DNA from: JAPUME01 sp027294185
GTDB lineage: Bacteria > Acidobacteriota > Terriglobia > UBA7540 > JAPUME01
Reading direction: 5' to 3'
Length of the DNA stretch: 64,000 bases
NCBI GenBank assembly: GCA_963555835.3
Contig: CAUVWZ020000001.1
Coordinates: forward strand, 620,001-684,000
Position numbers and translations under genes: made by a program. How positions within the stretch are numbered: position 1 is the first letter of the stretch; the number at the start of each line of letters is the position of its first letter. Under the pieces are notes generated by a model. That model was not told the DNA's origin. It worked only from the letters and a program-made list of their open reading frames with translations, and did no database searches. Shown one piece after another: positions 31,298 to 39,621 of this stretch.

Positions 31298-33628
31298 CTA
31301 GTTTCCTTTTTCTGAGGACCCGGCTGAAGCCCGGCGGGCGGGCACATGCAGACGAAGAGTACGACCGGCATTGATTCGAGAGCCGCGGATGCCGTTCCAG
31401 TTCTGGATCTGTTTCGGGGTCACGTTGAACCGCTCCGCGATTTCCCACAACGAATCGCCCCTCTGGACACGATACCTCACCAGCCGGACCGCTCCATTGG
31501 ATGGGGTACCCGCCCGGGCTTTGGGTTCTACGGAGGATTGTCCGGCATTGGAACTGCCGGAGGAAGGGATGTAAACCCGCAAGGAGCGCCCTGCAATGAT
31601 CCGCGATCCCCGAATCCCGTTCCAGCGGCGGAGCTGGGCCACGGTTACTTTGAAGCGTTCCGCAATCCCAGTCAGCGAATCTCCTCTCCGGACACGATAC
31701 CTCACCAGCCGTCCGGACCCGTTCGCTTGATTTCCTGGCGCGGAACCAGATCGGCTTGCGGAGGTTGCAGTTCTACCGCGGGAAGGCAGATACACTCGCA
31801 GCGTGCGCCCGGCAATAATCCTGGAGCCTCGCATACCGTTCCAGCGGCGAAGCTGACTTAATGAAACCTTGTACCGCTCCGCAATCGTCGAAAGCGAGTC
31901 TCCCGGGCGAATTCGATATCGGACCAATTGTCCCGTACCCTGGGTCCGCACAGGGGCACTCCGCGTTCGCGTCCGCGCGGAGCCGGAGTAGGGAACGTAG
32001 AGGCGCAGGCTGCGCCCCGCGATGATCCTGGAGCCTCGCATGCCGTTCCACCGCTGAATCTGTCGCACGCTGACCCTGAAGCGGCGCGCAATTCGTCCGA
32101 GCGAATCCCCTCTTCGGATTCGATAGCGGACCAAACGGGTCCTCCCGTGCCGCAGCGCCACTTCCTGGCCGGGGGATAGAGGCAGGACCAGCTTGGTTCC
32201 CAACTCCAGGGGGGCATCGGGTGTGAGCGAATTCGCCCTGGCGAGCCTAGCCGCGGAAATCTTGTACTTCCTGGCCACCGCGGGAACGGTGTCCTTGCCT
32301 TGAACTTTATGCAGACGCCACCAGAGACGCTGTTTCTCCGGGATTCGCTGTACCCCTTTCCGGAACTTGTCCCCATCACCCGGGGGAAGCTTCAGCACAA
32401 ACAGGGGATCATTCAACGGCGTAGCCCAACGAAGCAGACCGGGATTGGTGTCGATCAGTTCCTTTACCGGACGGTCAACGATCTGCGCCACCAGCCGAAG
32501 ATCAATGGGCGCTCCGACGGGGACTTCATCAAACGAGAGCGGATCGTCGGGAACCACATGGAAGCCATAAGCCCAGGGCTCCTTGGCAATTAAAATGGTG
32601 GCCAGGATGATGGGGACGTAATTGCGTGTCTCGCGGGGAAGCATACGCCGTCTGTAGAGCTCCCAGAAATCCTTACGGCGGGTCCGGCGAAGGCCTCTCC
32701 GAACTCTGCCGATTCCCCCATTGTAGGCAGCCATGGCCAGCAACCAGTCTCCCGTCTGTTCGTGGAGATAACGAAGGTAGCTGGCGGCGGCGCGGGTGGA
32801 TTTTTCGGGGTTCTCCCGCTCGTCGAGCCAGGAGTCGATGCGAAGCCCGTACTTGCGTCCCTCGTAGGGCATAAACTGCCACAACCCTTTTGCACCGGCT
32901 CGCGAGAGAGCGAAGGGGTTCAGGCCGCTCTCGGCAGCCGACAGGTAGATGAGGTCCTGGGGCATTCCCTCCTCGCGCAGGATGCGGGAGATCATCGGCC
33001 GGTAGCGGCCCGCCCGCTTGAGCACCTTTTCAATAAAAGGCCGCCCATCGCCCTGGAAGTAGGTGACCAATCGTTTTACGGCTTGATGGGATACAACGGG
33101 AAGGTCCGATTGGAGGTTCCGGATCCGTTCGTCGATCTGCGAATCCCGCGTCGGCTCGTCCGAGAAGGTCTGTTCGGCCAGCTCTTCGATGGGGGCCGAC
33201 TCGTATTTCTGCGGCGCCAGGCCGTCGCCGTTTTCCAGAGCCGCCAACTCAAGAGCATGGACATCCTCCACCAGCCGGTCAAAGGCGGTGCTCAGCCGCT
33301 CGTCTGAGGCGATGTCCACAGGGGATTGCAGCAGGTGAGTCAGGGCTCGGTCAAAATTCTCTCGAGCCGCTTTCAACTCACCCTGGCGATAGGAGTCGAG
33401 ACCCTTCTGGTAAAGGATCTCCACCTCAGAGAGAAGGACTTCTCCCGGATCGATAATGTCTATCGGAATCCAGTCGGCAGGAGGCGACCGTAGAGGCAGG
33501 ATTGCGGGGGCGGCCGAAAGTTCCGGTTCAGGAGCTACAGGGGCGGCGGGGCGATTCCTGTGGGCCGTCTGGCAGCCTCCCAAAAGAAGAGCTGCGCCTA
33601 CACAGGCACACAGCCAGGATTTTCCCAA
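31298..33628 (-). CDS. Lipoprotein lytic transglycosylase with five LysM domains (MltD-like)
   Basis: 776 residues, TTG start with a GAGGA site. The N-terminus is a lipoprotein signal with lipobox LLGGC. A Pro/Ala-rich stretch and a helical segment follow, then the SLT domain (about 205-330) with catalytic Glu in YLSAAESGLNPFALSRAGAKGLWQFMP. One weak LysM (about residue 450-495) is followed by four nearly identical LysM units ending at the C-terminus, each with VRYRxRRGDSL and RWNGxRGSRIxAGRxL, spaced about 205-230 bases. It cuts murein between MurNAc and GlcNAc, tethered to a membrane. Confidence 0.92.
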   Translation of the reverse strand: MGKSWLCACVGAALLLGGCQTAHRNRPAAPVAPEPELSAAPAILPLRSPPADWIPIDIIDPGEVLLSEVEILYQKGLDSYRQGELKAARENFDRALTHLLQSPVDIASDERLSTAFDRLVEDVHALELAALENGDGLAPQKYESAPIEELAEQTFSDEPTRDSQIDERIRNLQSDLPVVSHQAVKRLVTYFQGDGRPFIEKVLKRAGRYRPMISRILREEGMPQDLIYLSAAESGLNPFALSRAGAKGLWQFMPYEGRKYGLRIDSWLDERENPEKSTRAAASYLRYLHEQTGDWLLAMAAYNGGIGRVRRGLRRTRRKDFWELYRRRMLPRETRNYVPIILATILIAKEPWAYGFHVVPDDPLSFDEVPVGAPIDLRLVAQIVDRPVKELIDTNPGLLRWATPLNDPLFVLKLPPGDGDKFRKGVQRIPEKQRLWWRLHKVQGKDTVPAVARKYKISAARLARANSLTPDAPLELGTKLVLPLSPGQEVALRHGRTRLVRYRIRRGDSLGRIARRFRVSVRQIQRWNGMRGSRIIAGRSLRLYVPYSGSARTRTRSAPVRTQGTGQLVRYRIRPGDSLSTIAERYKVSLSQLRRWNGMRGSRIIAGRTLRVYLPSRGRTATSASRSGSAPGNQANGSGRLVRYRVRRGDSLTGIAERFKVTVAQLRRWNGIRGSRIIAGRSLRVYIPSSGSSNAGQSSVEPKARAGTPSNGAVRLVRYRVQRGDSLWEIAERFNVTPKQIQNWNGIRGSRINAGRTLRLHVPARRASAGSSEKGN

Positions 33629-34001
33629 TCTCTAGTCCTCCCTGAACCCTGCTTCCGGTCCCGCTGCACTGGGCGGCACTCGAGAAACACAACTTTTGAT
33701 TCTACTTGCCTGCTCGGCACGGGTCAACGCCGATTCGAGACATTCTTTTCCCGTCGAAACCATGTTGCCCTAACTTTGCCCCGTGGTCACACGGTTTGCG
33801 CCCTGGCCTGCGGCAAACAATGGGACAATCGAATTATGGAATTATGGAATGTTGGAATGTTGGAATGATCGGCCTTTCTCCCCCTCATCCCGCTCACCGT
33901 TGTCTAATCCCGCTCCGACTGTTAGCATGGACTGTTAATGATCAGCCGGGACGGTTCCCGGCAGTCCTGTTGAACATAGAATCGCCCGAAAGGAACCCAG
34001 C
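33629..34001. other. Intergenic stretch with a short octamer repeat
   Basis: About 370 bases between the divergent transglycosylase gene and larB. Apart from an 8-base tandem repeat at 33831-33870 nothing is recognisable. Confidence 0.5.
33831..33870. repeat. Five-copy 8-bp tandem repeat (GAATTATG / GAATGTTG)
   Basis: The sequence reads GAATTATG twice, GAATGTTG twice and GAATGATC once, all in register over 40 bases, upstream of larB. Confidence 0.8.
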
Positions 34002-34745
34002 TTGACCCCTGACGACCTCAGCAAGCTCCTGCAACAGGTCCGGCGCGGCCGCCTCAGCATCAGCCAGGCCATGGAACGCTTGCGCCATCTGCCCTTCGAG
34101 GACCTGGGCTTCGCCAAGATCGATCATCACCGAACCCTGCGTCAGGGCTTCCCGGAAGTCATCTTCGCCCAGGGCAAGGCTCCCGAGCAGGTGGAAGCTA
34201 TCGTGGCGAAAATGATGGTCAAGCGGCACAACATCCTGATCACCCGCAGCAATCAGGAGTTCTACCGGCGGGTCCGCAAAGTCGCTCCCAAAGCCAAATT
34301 CCATGCTCTCTCGGGAGCCATCACCGTCGAACACGAACGGAAGAACCGCGGTCGCGGCACCATCCTGGTGGTCTCGGCCGGAACCGCAGACATCCCGGTG
34401 GCCGAAGAAGCTCTGGTCACGGCCAAAATCATGGGGAACCGTGTAAAGGCCGTCTATGACGTCGGCGTGGCAGGGCTGCACAGGCTCCTTGATCAGATGG
34501 GAGTTCTTCGCAAGGCTCGCGCCATCATCTGCGTGGCAGGGATGGAGGGAGCCTTACCGAGCGTGGTCGGAGGATTGGTCGGAGTTCCGGTGATCGCCGT
34601 ACCGACCAGCATCGGCTACGGCGCAAGTTTCAATGGTCTGGCCGCGCTACTGGGTATGTTAAATAGTTGCGCGCCGAACGTCGCCGTCGTCAACATCGAC
34701 AACGGCTTCGGCGCGGGCTGTCTGGCCAGCATGATCAACCGCTAG
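34002..34745 (+). CDS. larB: LarB-family protein (PurE-like; nickel-pincer cofactor pathway)
   Basis: 247 residues, TTG start with an AAAGGAA site. LarB carboxylates and cleaves nicotinic-acid adenine dinucleotide at the start of nickel-pincer nucleotide synthesis. Seen: the N-terminal LRHLPFEDLGFAKIDHHR, GFPEVIFAQGKAP, and the PurE-like core LVVSAGTADIPVAEEA followed by GMEGALPSVVGGLVGVPVIAVPTSIGYGASFNG. No larA, larC or larE is in this window, so the target enzyme is unknown. Confidence 0.9.
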   Translation: MTPDDLSKLLQQVRRGRLSISQAMERLRHLPFEDLGFAKIDHHRTLRQGFPEVIFAQGKAPEQVEAIVAKMMVKRHNILITRSNQEFYRRVRKVAPKAKFHALSGAITVEHERKNRGRGTILVVSAGTADIPVAEEALVTAKIMGNRVKAVYDVGVAGLHRLLDQMGVLRKARAIICVAGMEGALPSVVGGLVGVPVIAVPTSIGYGASFNGLAALLGMLNSCAPNVAVVNIDNGFGAGCLASMINR

Positions 34746-34830
34746 GCAAACCGCTCCTCTTCCCTAAAGAAAACCGCAAGGCAATTGCCTGGAAGCGCGT
34801 CTCGCACGGCAGGAACGAGCAGGCACCGAT

Positions 34831-35691
34831 TTGAAACTTCCTCCGGCAAAGCGTTTCATGTCCCTAATACTCGTTGTGGTGGCGTTCTTCCTGGTGATGG
34901 GACTCATCGTCCGTGTGATGGAAAATCGCCTCGCTTACTTCCCTACTCCTTTCCCTGAGAATTTCGGCGAACCATCGCACTACGGGTTGAATCTGGAAGA
35001 CGTTTTCCTTACCACCTCCGACGGCAAGCGCATCCACGGCTGGTTTCACCCGGTTTCCGAAAGCCCTTCGGTTCTGCTCTGGTTCCACGGCAACGCCGGG
35101 AACCTGGCCGACCGGATGGACCATCTTCAGATCCTGTCTCTGCTGGGTGTCAATGTTTTCGCCATCGACTACCGAGGCTACGGAAAGAGCGAAGGCTCTC
35201 CCGATGAAGAAGGTATCTATCGTGACGCGGACGCCGCTTACCGTTTCCTGACCGAGAAAAAGGAATTCGACCCGGCTCGGATTATCGTTTACGGAATTTC
35301 TCTCGGCAGCGCAGTAGCGATGGATTTAGCCGTCCGCAAGAGGTGCGCAGGGCTGATTCTTTCCGCGCCGTTCACCAGCGCTCGCGAGATGACTCGCAGG
35401 ATGTTTCGCATCCCCTTCCTCGAATACTTTCCCCGGACGCGCTTCGATAACCTGGGCAAAATCGCACAAATCCGCATGCCGGTACTCATCCTGCACGGGA
35501 CCCAGGACGACCTCGTGCCTTTCGAGATGGGCAAGAGACTCTTCGAGGCGGCGAACGAACCGAAAACCTTTTTCCCGGTAGAAGGCGCCGGTCACAACGA
35601 CATCTATGTCATTGCACAAGAAGATTACCTGGACCAGATGCGGAAGTTTGTGGATTTCTCTTCTCAAGAGGAGGAAGCGGTCGAACGGTAG
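34831..35691 (+). CDS. Alpha/beta hydrolase, membrane-anchored
   Basis: 286 residues, TTG start at 34831. An N-terminal membrane helix (about residues 10-29, LILVVVAFFLVMGLIVRV) precedes an alpha/beta-hydrolase domain. The nucleophile elbow is YGISLGSAVAMDLA (GxSxG), the acid is LHGTQDDLVPFEMG and the His is GAGHNDIYV. WFHGNAGNLADR is the oxyanion region. This form belongs with BEM46/serine-aminopeptidase-like lipases and esterases; substrate unknown. It is 85 bases after larB and convergent with the frataxin gene. Confidence 0.88.
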   Translation: MKLPPAKRFMSLILVVVAFFLVMGLIVRVMENRLAYFPTPFPENFGEPSHYGLNLEDVFLTTSDGKRIHGWFHPVSESPSVLLWFHGNAGNLADRMDHLQILSLLGVNVFAIDYRGYGKSEGSPDEEGIYRDADAAYRFLTEKKEFDPARIIVYGISLGSAVAMDLAVRKRCAGLILSAPFTSAREMTRRMFRIPFLEYFPRTRFDNLGKIAQIRMPVLILHGTQDDLVPFEMGKRLFEAANEPKTFFPVEGAGHNDIYVIAQEDYLDQMRKFVDFSSQEEEAVER

Positions 35692-35741
35692 CGCAGAACC
35701 CGTCGTTTGCTTCTGCGGTGTTTACCGCCGAAAATACAAGC

Positions 35742-35768
35742 CGCGGAACCGGACTAGCGGGTTCCGCG
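35742..35768. terminator. Hairpin between convergent genes
   Basis: 9-bp perfect stem CGCGGAACC/GGTTCCGCG with a 9-base loop, lying between the hydrolase gene and the converging frataxin gene. No T run follows, so termination by it is inference. Confidence 0.35.
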
Positions 35769-35793
35769 CTGCCGGCTTCTCTTCTAAGGAAAG

Positions 35794-36144
35794 CTAAACC
35801 AGGACGGGAGTAGGACTCCCCAATTGCCGGGTAACAAGGCGGGAGAGCAGTTCGCGGAGAGTTTCAGGACCCTGCTCGCCTGCGAAAACGAAGGCTCCTT
35901 TTTCCTCCGACCAGTCCAGTTTGAAGCTGGTGGCGAGGGCCGAGACCCAAATTTGACGGGCTGAGCCGTTGGGAGTGATGACGAAAGTGCCCGGAGGCTC
36001 TTCAAACAATACTTTCAGCGCGCCGCCCTCGTTGTCTACCTCCAGGTCATATTCGTCCTCAAGCCGACTCAGGGCGTTTTCAATCTCGCGGATGGTACCT
36101 TCTGCTTTTTCCTGGAACGTCTTTTCGTCGATTCTTTCAACCAT
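35794..36144 (-). CDS. cyaY: Frataxin / CyaY iron donor protein
   Basis: 116 residues from ATG 36144, which has an AAGGAG site; the longer open frame extends into secA. CyaY binds iron and modulates iron-sulfur cluster assembly. Seen: an acidic first helix (EIENALSRLEDEYDLEVDN), then LKVLFEEPPGTFVITPNGSARQIWVSAL and FKLDWSEEKGAFVFAGE, the frataxin beta-sheet signature, ending with LRELLSRLVTRQLG. It is directly downstream of secA in the same direction (55 bases). Confidence 0.82.
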   Translation of the reverse strand: MVERIDEKTFQEKAEGTIREIENALSRLEDEYDLEVDNEGGALKVLFEEPPGTFVITPNGSARQIWVSALATSFKLDWSEEKGAFVFAGEQGPETLRELLSRLVTRQLGSPTPVLV

Positions 36145-36199
36145 TGAATACTCCTTCTCGAATGGGTCGCAGCACACGGATGGCCAGGAAATCATGCGG

Positions 36200-39100
36200 C
36201 TAGGCAGAGGCCTCGGGGCGGGAGGCATCGCCTCCTCCTCTGGTTCCGCCGGACGTGGCAGCCCCGTGGCATTTCTTATATTTCTTACCGCTACCGCAGG
36301 GGCAGGGGTCGTTGCGGCCCACCTTCTGCCCGCGGACGACGGTTTTCGGTTTGGCCATGGCCTCACCGCCGCTGAAGCGGAGCTCGGCCGCCTCACGCCG
36401 CTTCCGGCGCTGGTATTCGCGAATCAGAGCTTCCTCTTCCTCCGGCGTGCGCATCAGGAAGAGGTAACGAAGGGTTTCGTCCTCCACGCGGTCCATCATG
36501 GCTTCGAACAAGGTGAATGATTCCCGCTTGTACTCGATCAGCGGGTCGCGATGGCCATAACCGCGCAGGCCGATGCCTTCCTTCAAGTGGTCCATGGTCA
36601 GCAGGTGGTCCTTCCACTGTTTGTCGACCACCTGCAGGAGGGTCATGCGCTCATACCAGCGCATGCGTTCCGGCCCAATGACCTTTTCGCGCTCCCCGTA
36701 TCGGTCTCGCACGATCTGGGTAAGTTGATCGCGGAGCGATTCGTACTCTTTTACTTCGAACGGCAGTGAGTGATCCTTCAGATTGATTCCGAACCGGCTC
36801 CAAAATTCCTTACCGAGGTTCTCCAGGGTCCACTTTTCGGCCTGTACGTCCTTCGGGCAATGGGTCTCCAGCAGCCAGTCCGCCACACGCCCGCAGGCCT
36901 CCATCAGGTATTCCTTCTGCTCCCCGCCCTCCAGCAGCCGACGGCGGAGGCCGTAGATCGTTTCCCGCTGCTTGTTCATCACGTCGTCATATTCGAGCAG
37001 GTGTTTGCGGGACTCGAAGTTTTGCGACTCGACGGTCTTCTGCGCCACCTCGATGCGCTTGGATATCAGGCGCGACTCGATCGGCACACCCTCCTCCATG
37101 CCCAGCTTGTGCATGATGCGTGAGATACGCTCCCCTGCAAAGATGCGCAGCAGGTCGTCCTCAAGCGACAGGTAGAAACGAGACGAGCCGGGATCGCCCT
37201 GCCGCCCCGCCCGGCCTCGCAACTGGTTGTCAATCCGGCGAGACTCGTGCCGTTCGGTACCCAGGATGTGAAGGCCTCCGACCTCTACGACGTCGCCGTG
37301 CTCACCGGCGACCTGACTTTGGAATTTTTCAAGGGCTCCCTGCCTCTGCTCCGAGGTGGCGGAGTCGAAATTGGCGCCCCGCTTACGCAATGAGTCTCGC
37401 GCCAAGGACTCGGCGTTGCCGCCGAGAAGAATGTCAGTGCCGCGTCCCGCCATGTTGGTTGAAATGGTGACGGAACCCAAACGTCCGGCCTGAGCCACGA
37501 TCTCGGCCTCGCGCTCGTGCTGCTTGGCATTCAGCACGTTGTGCTTGAGCTCGTTATCCTGTAACACTTTCAGGAAACGCTTCGGTACGGCCTTCAACCC
37601 GACCAATGTATCGAGAAGGGGCAAACTCTTTTCGCTCGCGAACTTTGCAAATTCGAACAGTTGCCCCACCAGTGAATCCCCTGCCGCCCGCTCCAGGGCC
37701 GGACGGCGGCCGGTTTCCGCCGTACCCTCTTTCAGCAGCGCACCGATCAGAGCATTACGGTTCCCGTTGGACGCGGCTGCGAGCTTACGAAATCGGCTCT
37801 GGTCGAGAATGGAGAGAAGCTTGGTGGCCGTGAGCTCAGCCCCGATCAGCCATTTCACAGCGTCGCTGTGCCGTTCGGCCAGAGTTTCGGCCCACTTCTT
37901 CAACTTCTGGCCCTCGAGGCCCCCTTTCCGAGCGGTCTGCTTCACCAACTCCGGCAGAACGCCGGCCTTGCGCAGTTCCTGGCTGAGTCGCTCGGATTTC
38001 TCAATGGCGATGGTTCCGACCAGCGTGGGTTGCCCCCGCAGGTGGCATTCCTTGATCTCCTCCACCACTGCTTGAAATTTCTCGCGTTCGGTCCGGTAAA
38101 CCACGTCAGGGAACTCGTTACGAATCAAAACCTTGTTGGTCGGAATGACCAGGACTTCCAGGTTGTAGATCTTCTCAAACTCCGCGGCTTCCGTCTCGGC
38201 CGTGCCGGTCATACCGGCCAGTTTCTTGTACATCCGGAAGTAGTTCTGGAAGGTGATGGTGGCCAGGGTCTGGTTTTCCCGCTCGATTTTGACCCCCTCT
38301 TTGGCTTCGACGGCCTGGTGCAGCCCGTCGCTCCAGCGGCGGCCGGGCATCAGGCGGCCCGTGAATTCATCGACGATCATGACACTGCCGTCTTTGACCA
38401 CGTAGTCGCGGTCCCGCTTGAAGATCGCATGGGCCTTCAGCCCCTGATAGACGTGGTGGACGATCTCGATGTTCCCCGGGTCGTAGAGATTCTCAAGTCC
38501 CATGAGACTTTCAACCTTCGCCACGCCTTCCTCGTTCAGCGTAACCGCCCGGTGCTTCTCGTCGACTTCATAATGATCTTTCTGGTTCAGGGAGGGAATG
38601 ATCTTGTCGACGCGGTAGTATTTCTCGGTGGACTCCTCGGACGCGCCGGAGATAATCAACGGTGTGCGGGCCTCATCGACCAGAATCGAATCCACCTCGT
38701 CGACGATGGCATAGTGATGCGGGCGCTGGACGCAGTCGGCAAGTTCAAACTTCATGTTGTCGCGCAGGAAATCGAAGCCGAACTCGTTATTCGTGCCGTA
38801 AGTCACGTCGGTCCTGTAGGCCGCGCGGCGCTCTTCGTCTTCCAGACCGTGGACGATGACGCCGACCGTCATGCCCAGCAGACTGTAAATGGGACCCATC
38901 CAGACTGCATCGCGACGGGCCAGGTAGTCGTTCACCGTGATGAGATGGACGCCCTCGCCCCCGAGCGCGTTCAGGTAAATCGGCAGGGTGGCGACGAGCG
39001 TTTTCCCTTCGCCGGTCTTCATCTCGGCGATCTTGCCGTCATGCAGCACCGCGCCGCCGATCAATTGCACGTCGAAGTGCCGCATGTTAACCGTACGCCG

Positions 39101-39331
39101 GGCCGCCTCGCGGCACAGGGCGAAGGCCTCTACCTTCAAATCATCCAGGGGTTCACCGCCGGCCAGACGCTTCCGGAACTTCTCGGTCCTGGCAGGAAAC
39201 TCCGTCTCGGCGAGCTTCTGCATCTCAGGCTCGAGGCGGTTCACGGCCTCGACCAGCGAACTGATCCGCTTCAATTCCCGTTCGTTCCTGGTTCCGACGA
39301 CCTTGCGGAGAACCGTACCCAACAGTTTCAT
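36200..39331 (-). CDS. secA: Preprotein translocase ATPase SecA with a large internal insertion
   Basis: Drives Sec-dependent protein export with ATP. 1043 residues, longer than the usual 840-950. Seen: the N-terminal LLGTVLRKVVGTRNER, Walker A MKTGEGKTLVATLP, DEVDSILVDEARTPLIISG (DEAD box), GLHILGTERHESRRIDNQLRGRAGRQGDPGSS, and a C-terminal SEC-C zinc motif CPCGSGKKYKKCHG. Between VGTIAIEKSERLSQELRKAG and KHNVLNAKQHEREAEIVAQAG, normally adjacent, about 138 residues are inserted (about 37545-37958), rich in Leu, Ala and Lys. cyaY follows. Confidence 0.96.
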   Translation of the reverse strand: MKLLGTVLRKVVGTRNERELKRISSLVEAVNRLEPEMQKLAETEFPARTEKFRKRLAGGEPLDDLKVEAFALCREAARRTVNMRHFDVQLIGGAVLHDGKIAEMKTGEGKTLVATLPIYLNALGGEGVHLITVNDYLARRDAVWMGPIYSLLGMTVGVIVHGLEDEERRAAYRTDVTYGTNNEFGFDFLRDNMKFELADCVQRPHHYAIVDEVDSILVDEARTPLIISGASEESTEKYYRVDKIIPSLNQKDHYEVDEKHRAVTLNEEGVAKVESLMGLENLYDPGNIEIVHHVYQGLKAHAIFKRDRDYVVKDGSVMIVDEFTGRLMPGRRWSDGLHQAVEAKEGVKIERENQTLATITFQNYFRMYKKLAGMTGTAETEAAEFEKIYNLEVLVIPTNKVLIRNEFPDVVYRTEREKFQAVVEEIKECHLRGQPTLVGTIAIEKSERLSQELRKAGVLPELVKQTARKGGLEGQKLKKWAETLAERHSDAVKWLIGAELTATKLLSILDQSRFRKLAAASNGNRNALIGALLKEGTAETGRRPALERAAGDSLVGQLFEFAKFASEKSLPLLDTLVGLKAVPKRFLKVLQDNELKHNVLNAKQHEREAEIVAQAGRLGSVTISTNMAGRGTDILLGGNAESLARDSLRKRGANFDSATSEQRQGALEKFQSQVAGEHGDVVEVGGLHILGTERHESRRIDNQLRGRAGRQGDPGSSRFYLSLEDDLLRIFAGERISRIMHKLGMEEGVPIESRLISKRIEVAQKTVESQNFESRKHLLEYDDVMNKQRETIYGLRRRLLEGGEQKEYLMEACGRVADWLLETHCPKDVQAEKWTLENLGKEFWSRFGINLKDHSLPFEVKEYESLRDQLTQIVRDRYGEREKVIGPERMRWYERMTLLQVVDKQWKDHLLTMDHLKEGIGLRGYGHRDPLIEYKRESFTLFEAMMDRVEDETLRYLFLMRTPEEEEALIREYQRRKRREAAELRFSGGEAMAKPKTVVRGQKVGRNDPCPCGSGKKYKKCHGAATSGGTRGGGDASRPEASA

Positions 39332-39621
39332 GAGGACCTAATCCATTTTCTCAAAGCAGCCTTCAAGGCTTTCTCTCTGCACGAGAAGCTTGCAAGAAGT
39401 TCCAATAGATTGATTCTACGAGGGTATACGATAGGGGTCAAGCAACGCCGTAGCTCAGCCCCCGCCGGCCCTTCTTGTGGCTTAAAACAACCTGTAAATG
39501 TGGGTTCCCGGTTGTCGGTAGAGAGCCGAAAGTGTTAGGCTTACGCCTCAAGCCGGCGCGGAGAGGCGTGAATCCTCTAAAACATCCCTTGAGATGACCA
39601 GGCGCGGTCCCGAGGAAGCTT
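39332..39621. other. Divergent secA-glmS intergenic region
   Basis: 290 bases. It holds the secA promoter (39413-39441). No glmS-ribozyme consensus was recognised in front of glmS. A GAGGA ribosome-binding site precedes the glmS ATG. Confidence 0.5.
39413..39441 (-). promoter_or_regulatory. Sigma-70-type promoter for secA
   Basis: Minus strand: TTGACC (39436-39441), exactly 17 bases, TAGAAT (39413-39418). Transcription would start near 39406, 75 bases before the ATG. Confidence 0.6.

Noticed and set aside
37868..39538. 556-codon plus-strand open frame opposite secA
   Set aside because: Antisense shadow of secA; no conserved motif.
39442..39621. glmS ribozyme upstream of glmS
   Set aside because: The AGCGCC core and the conserved pairing elements of the ribozyme were not found.
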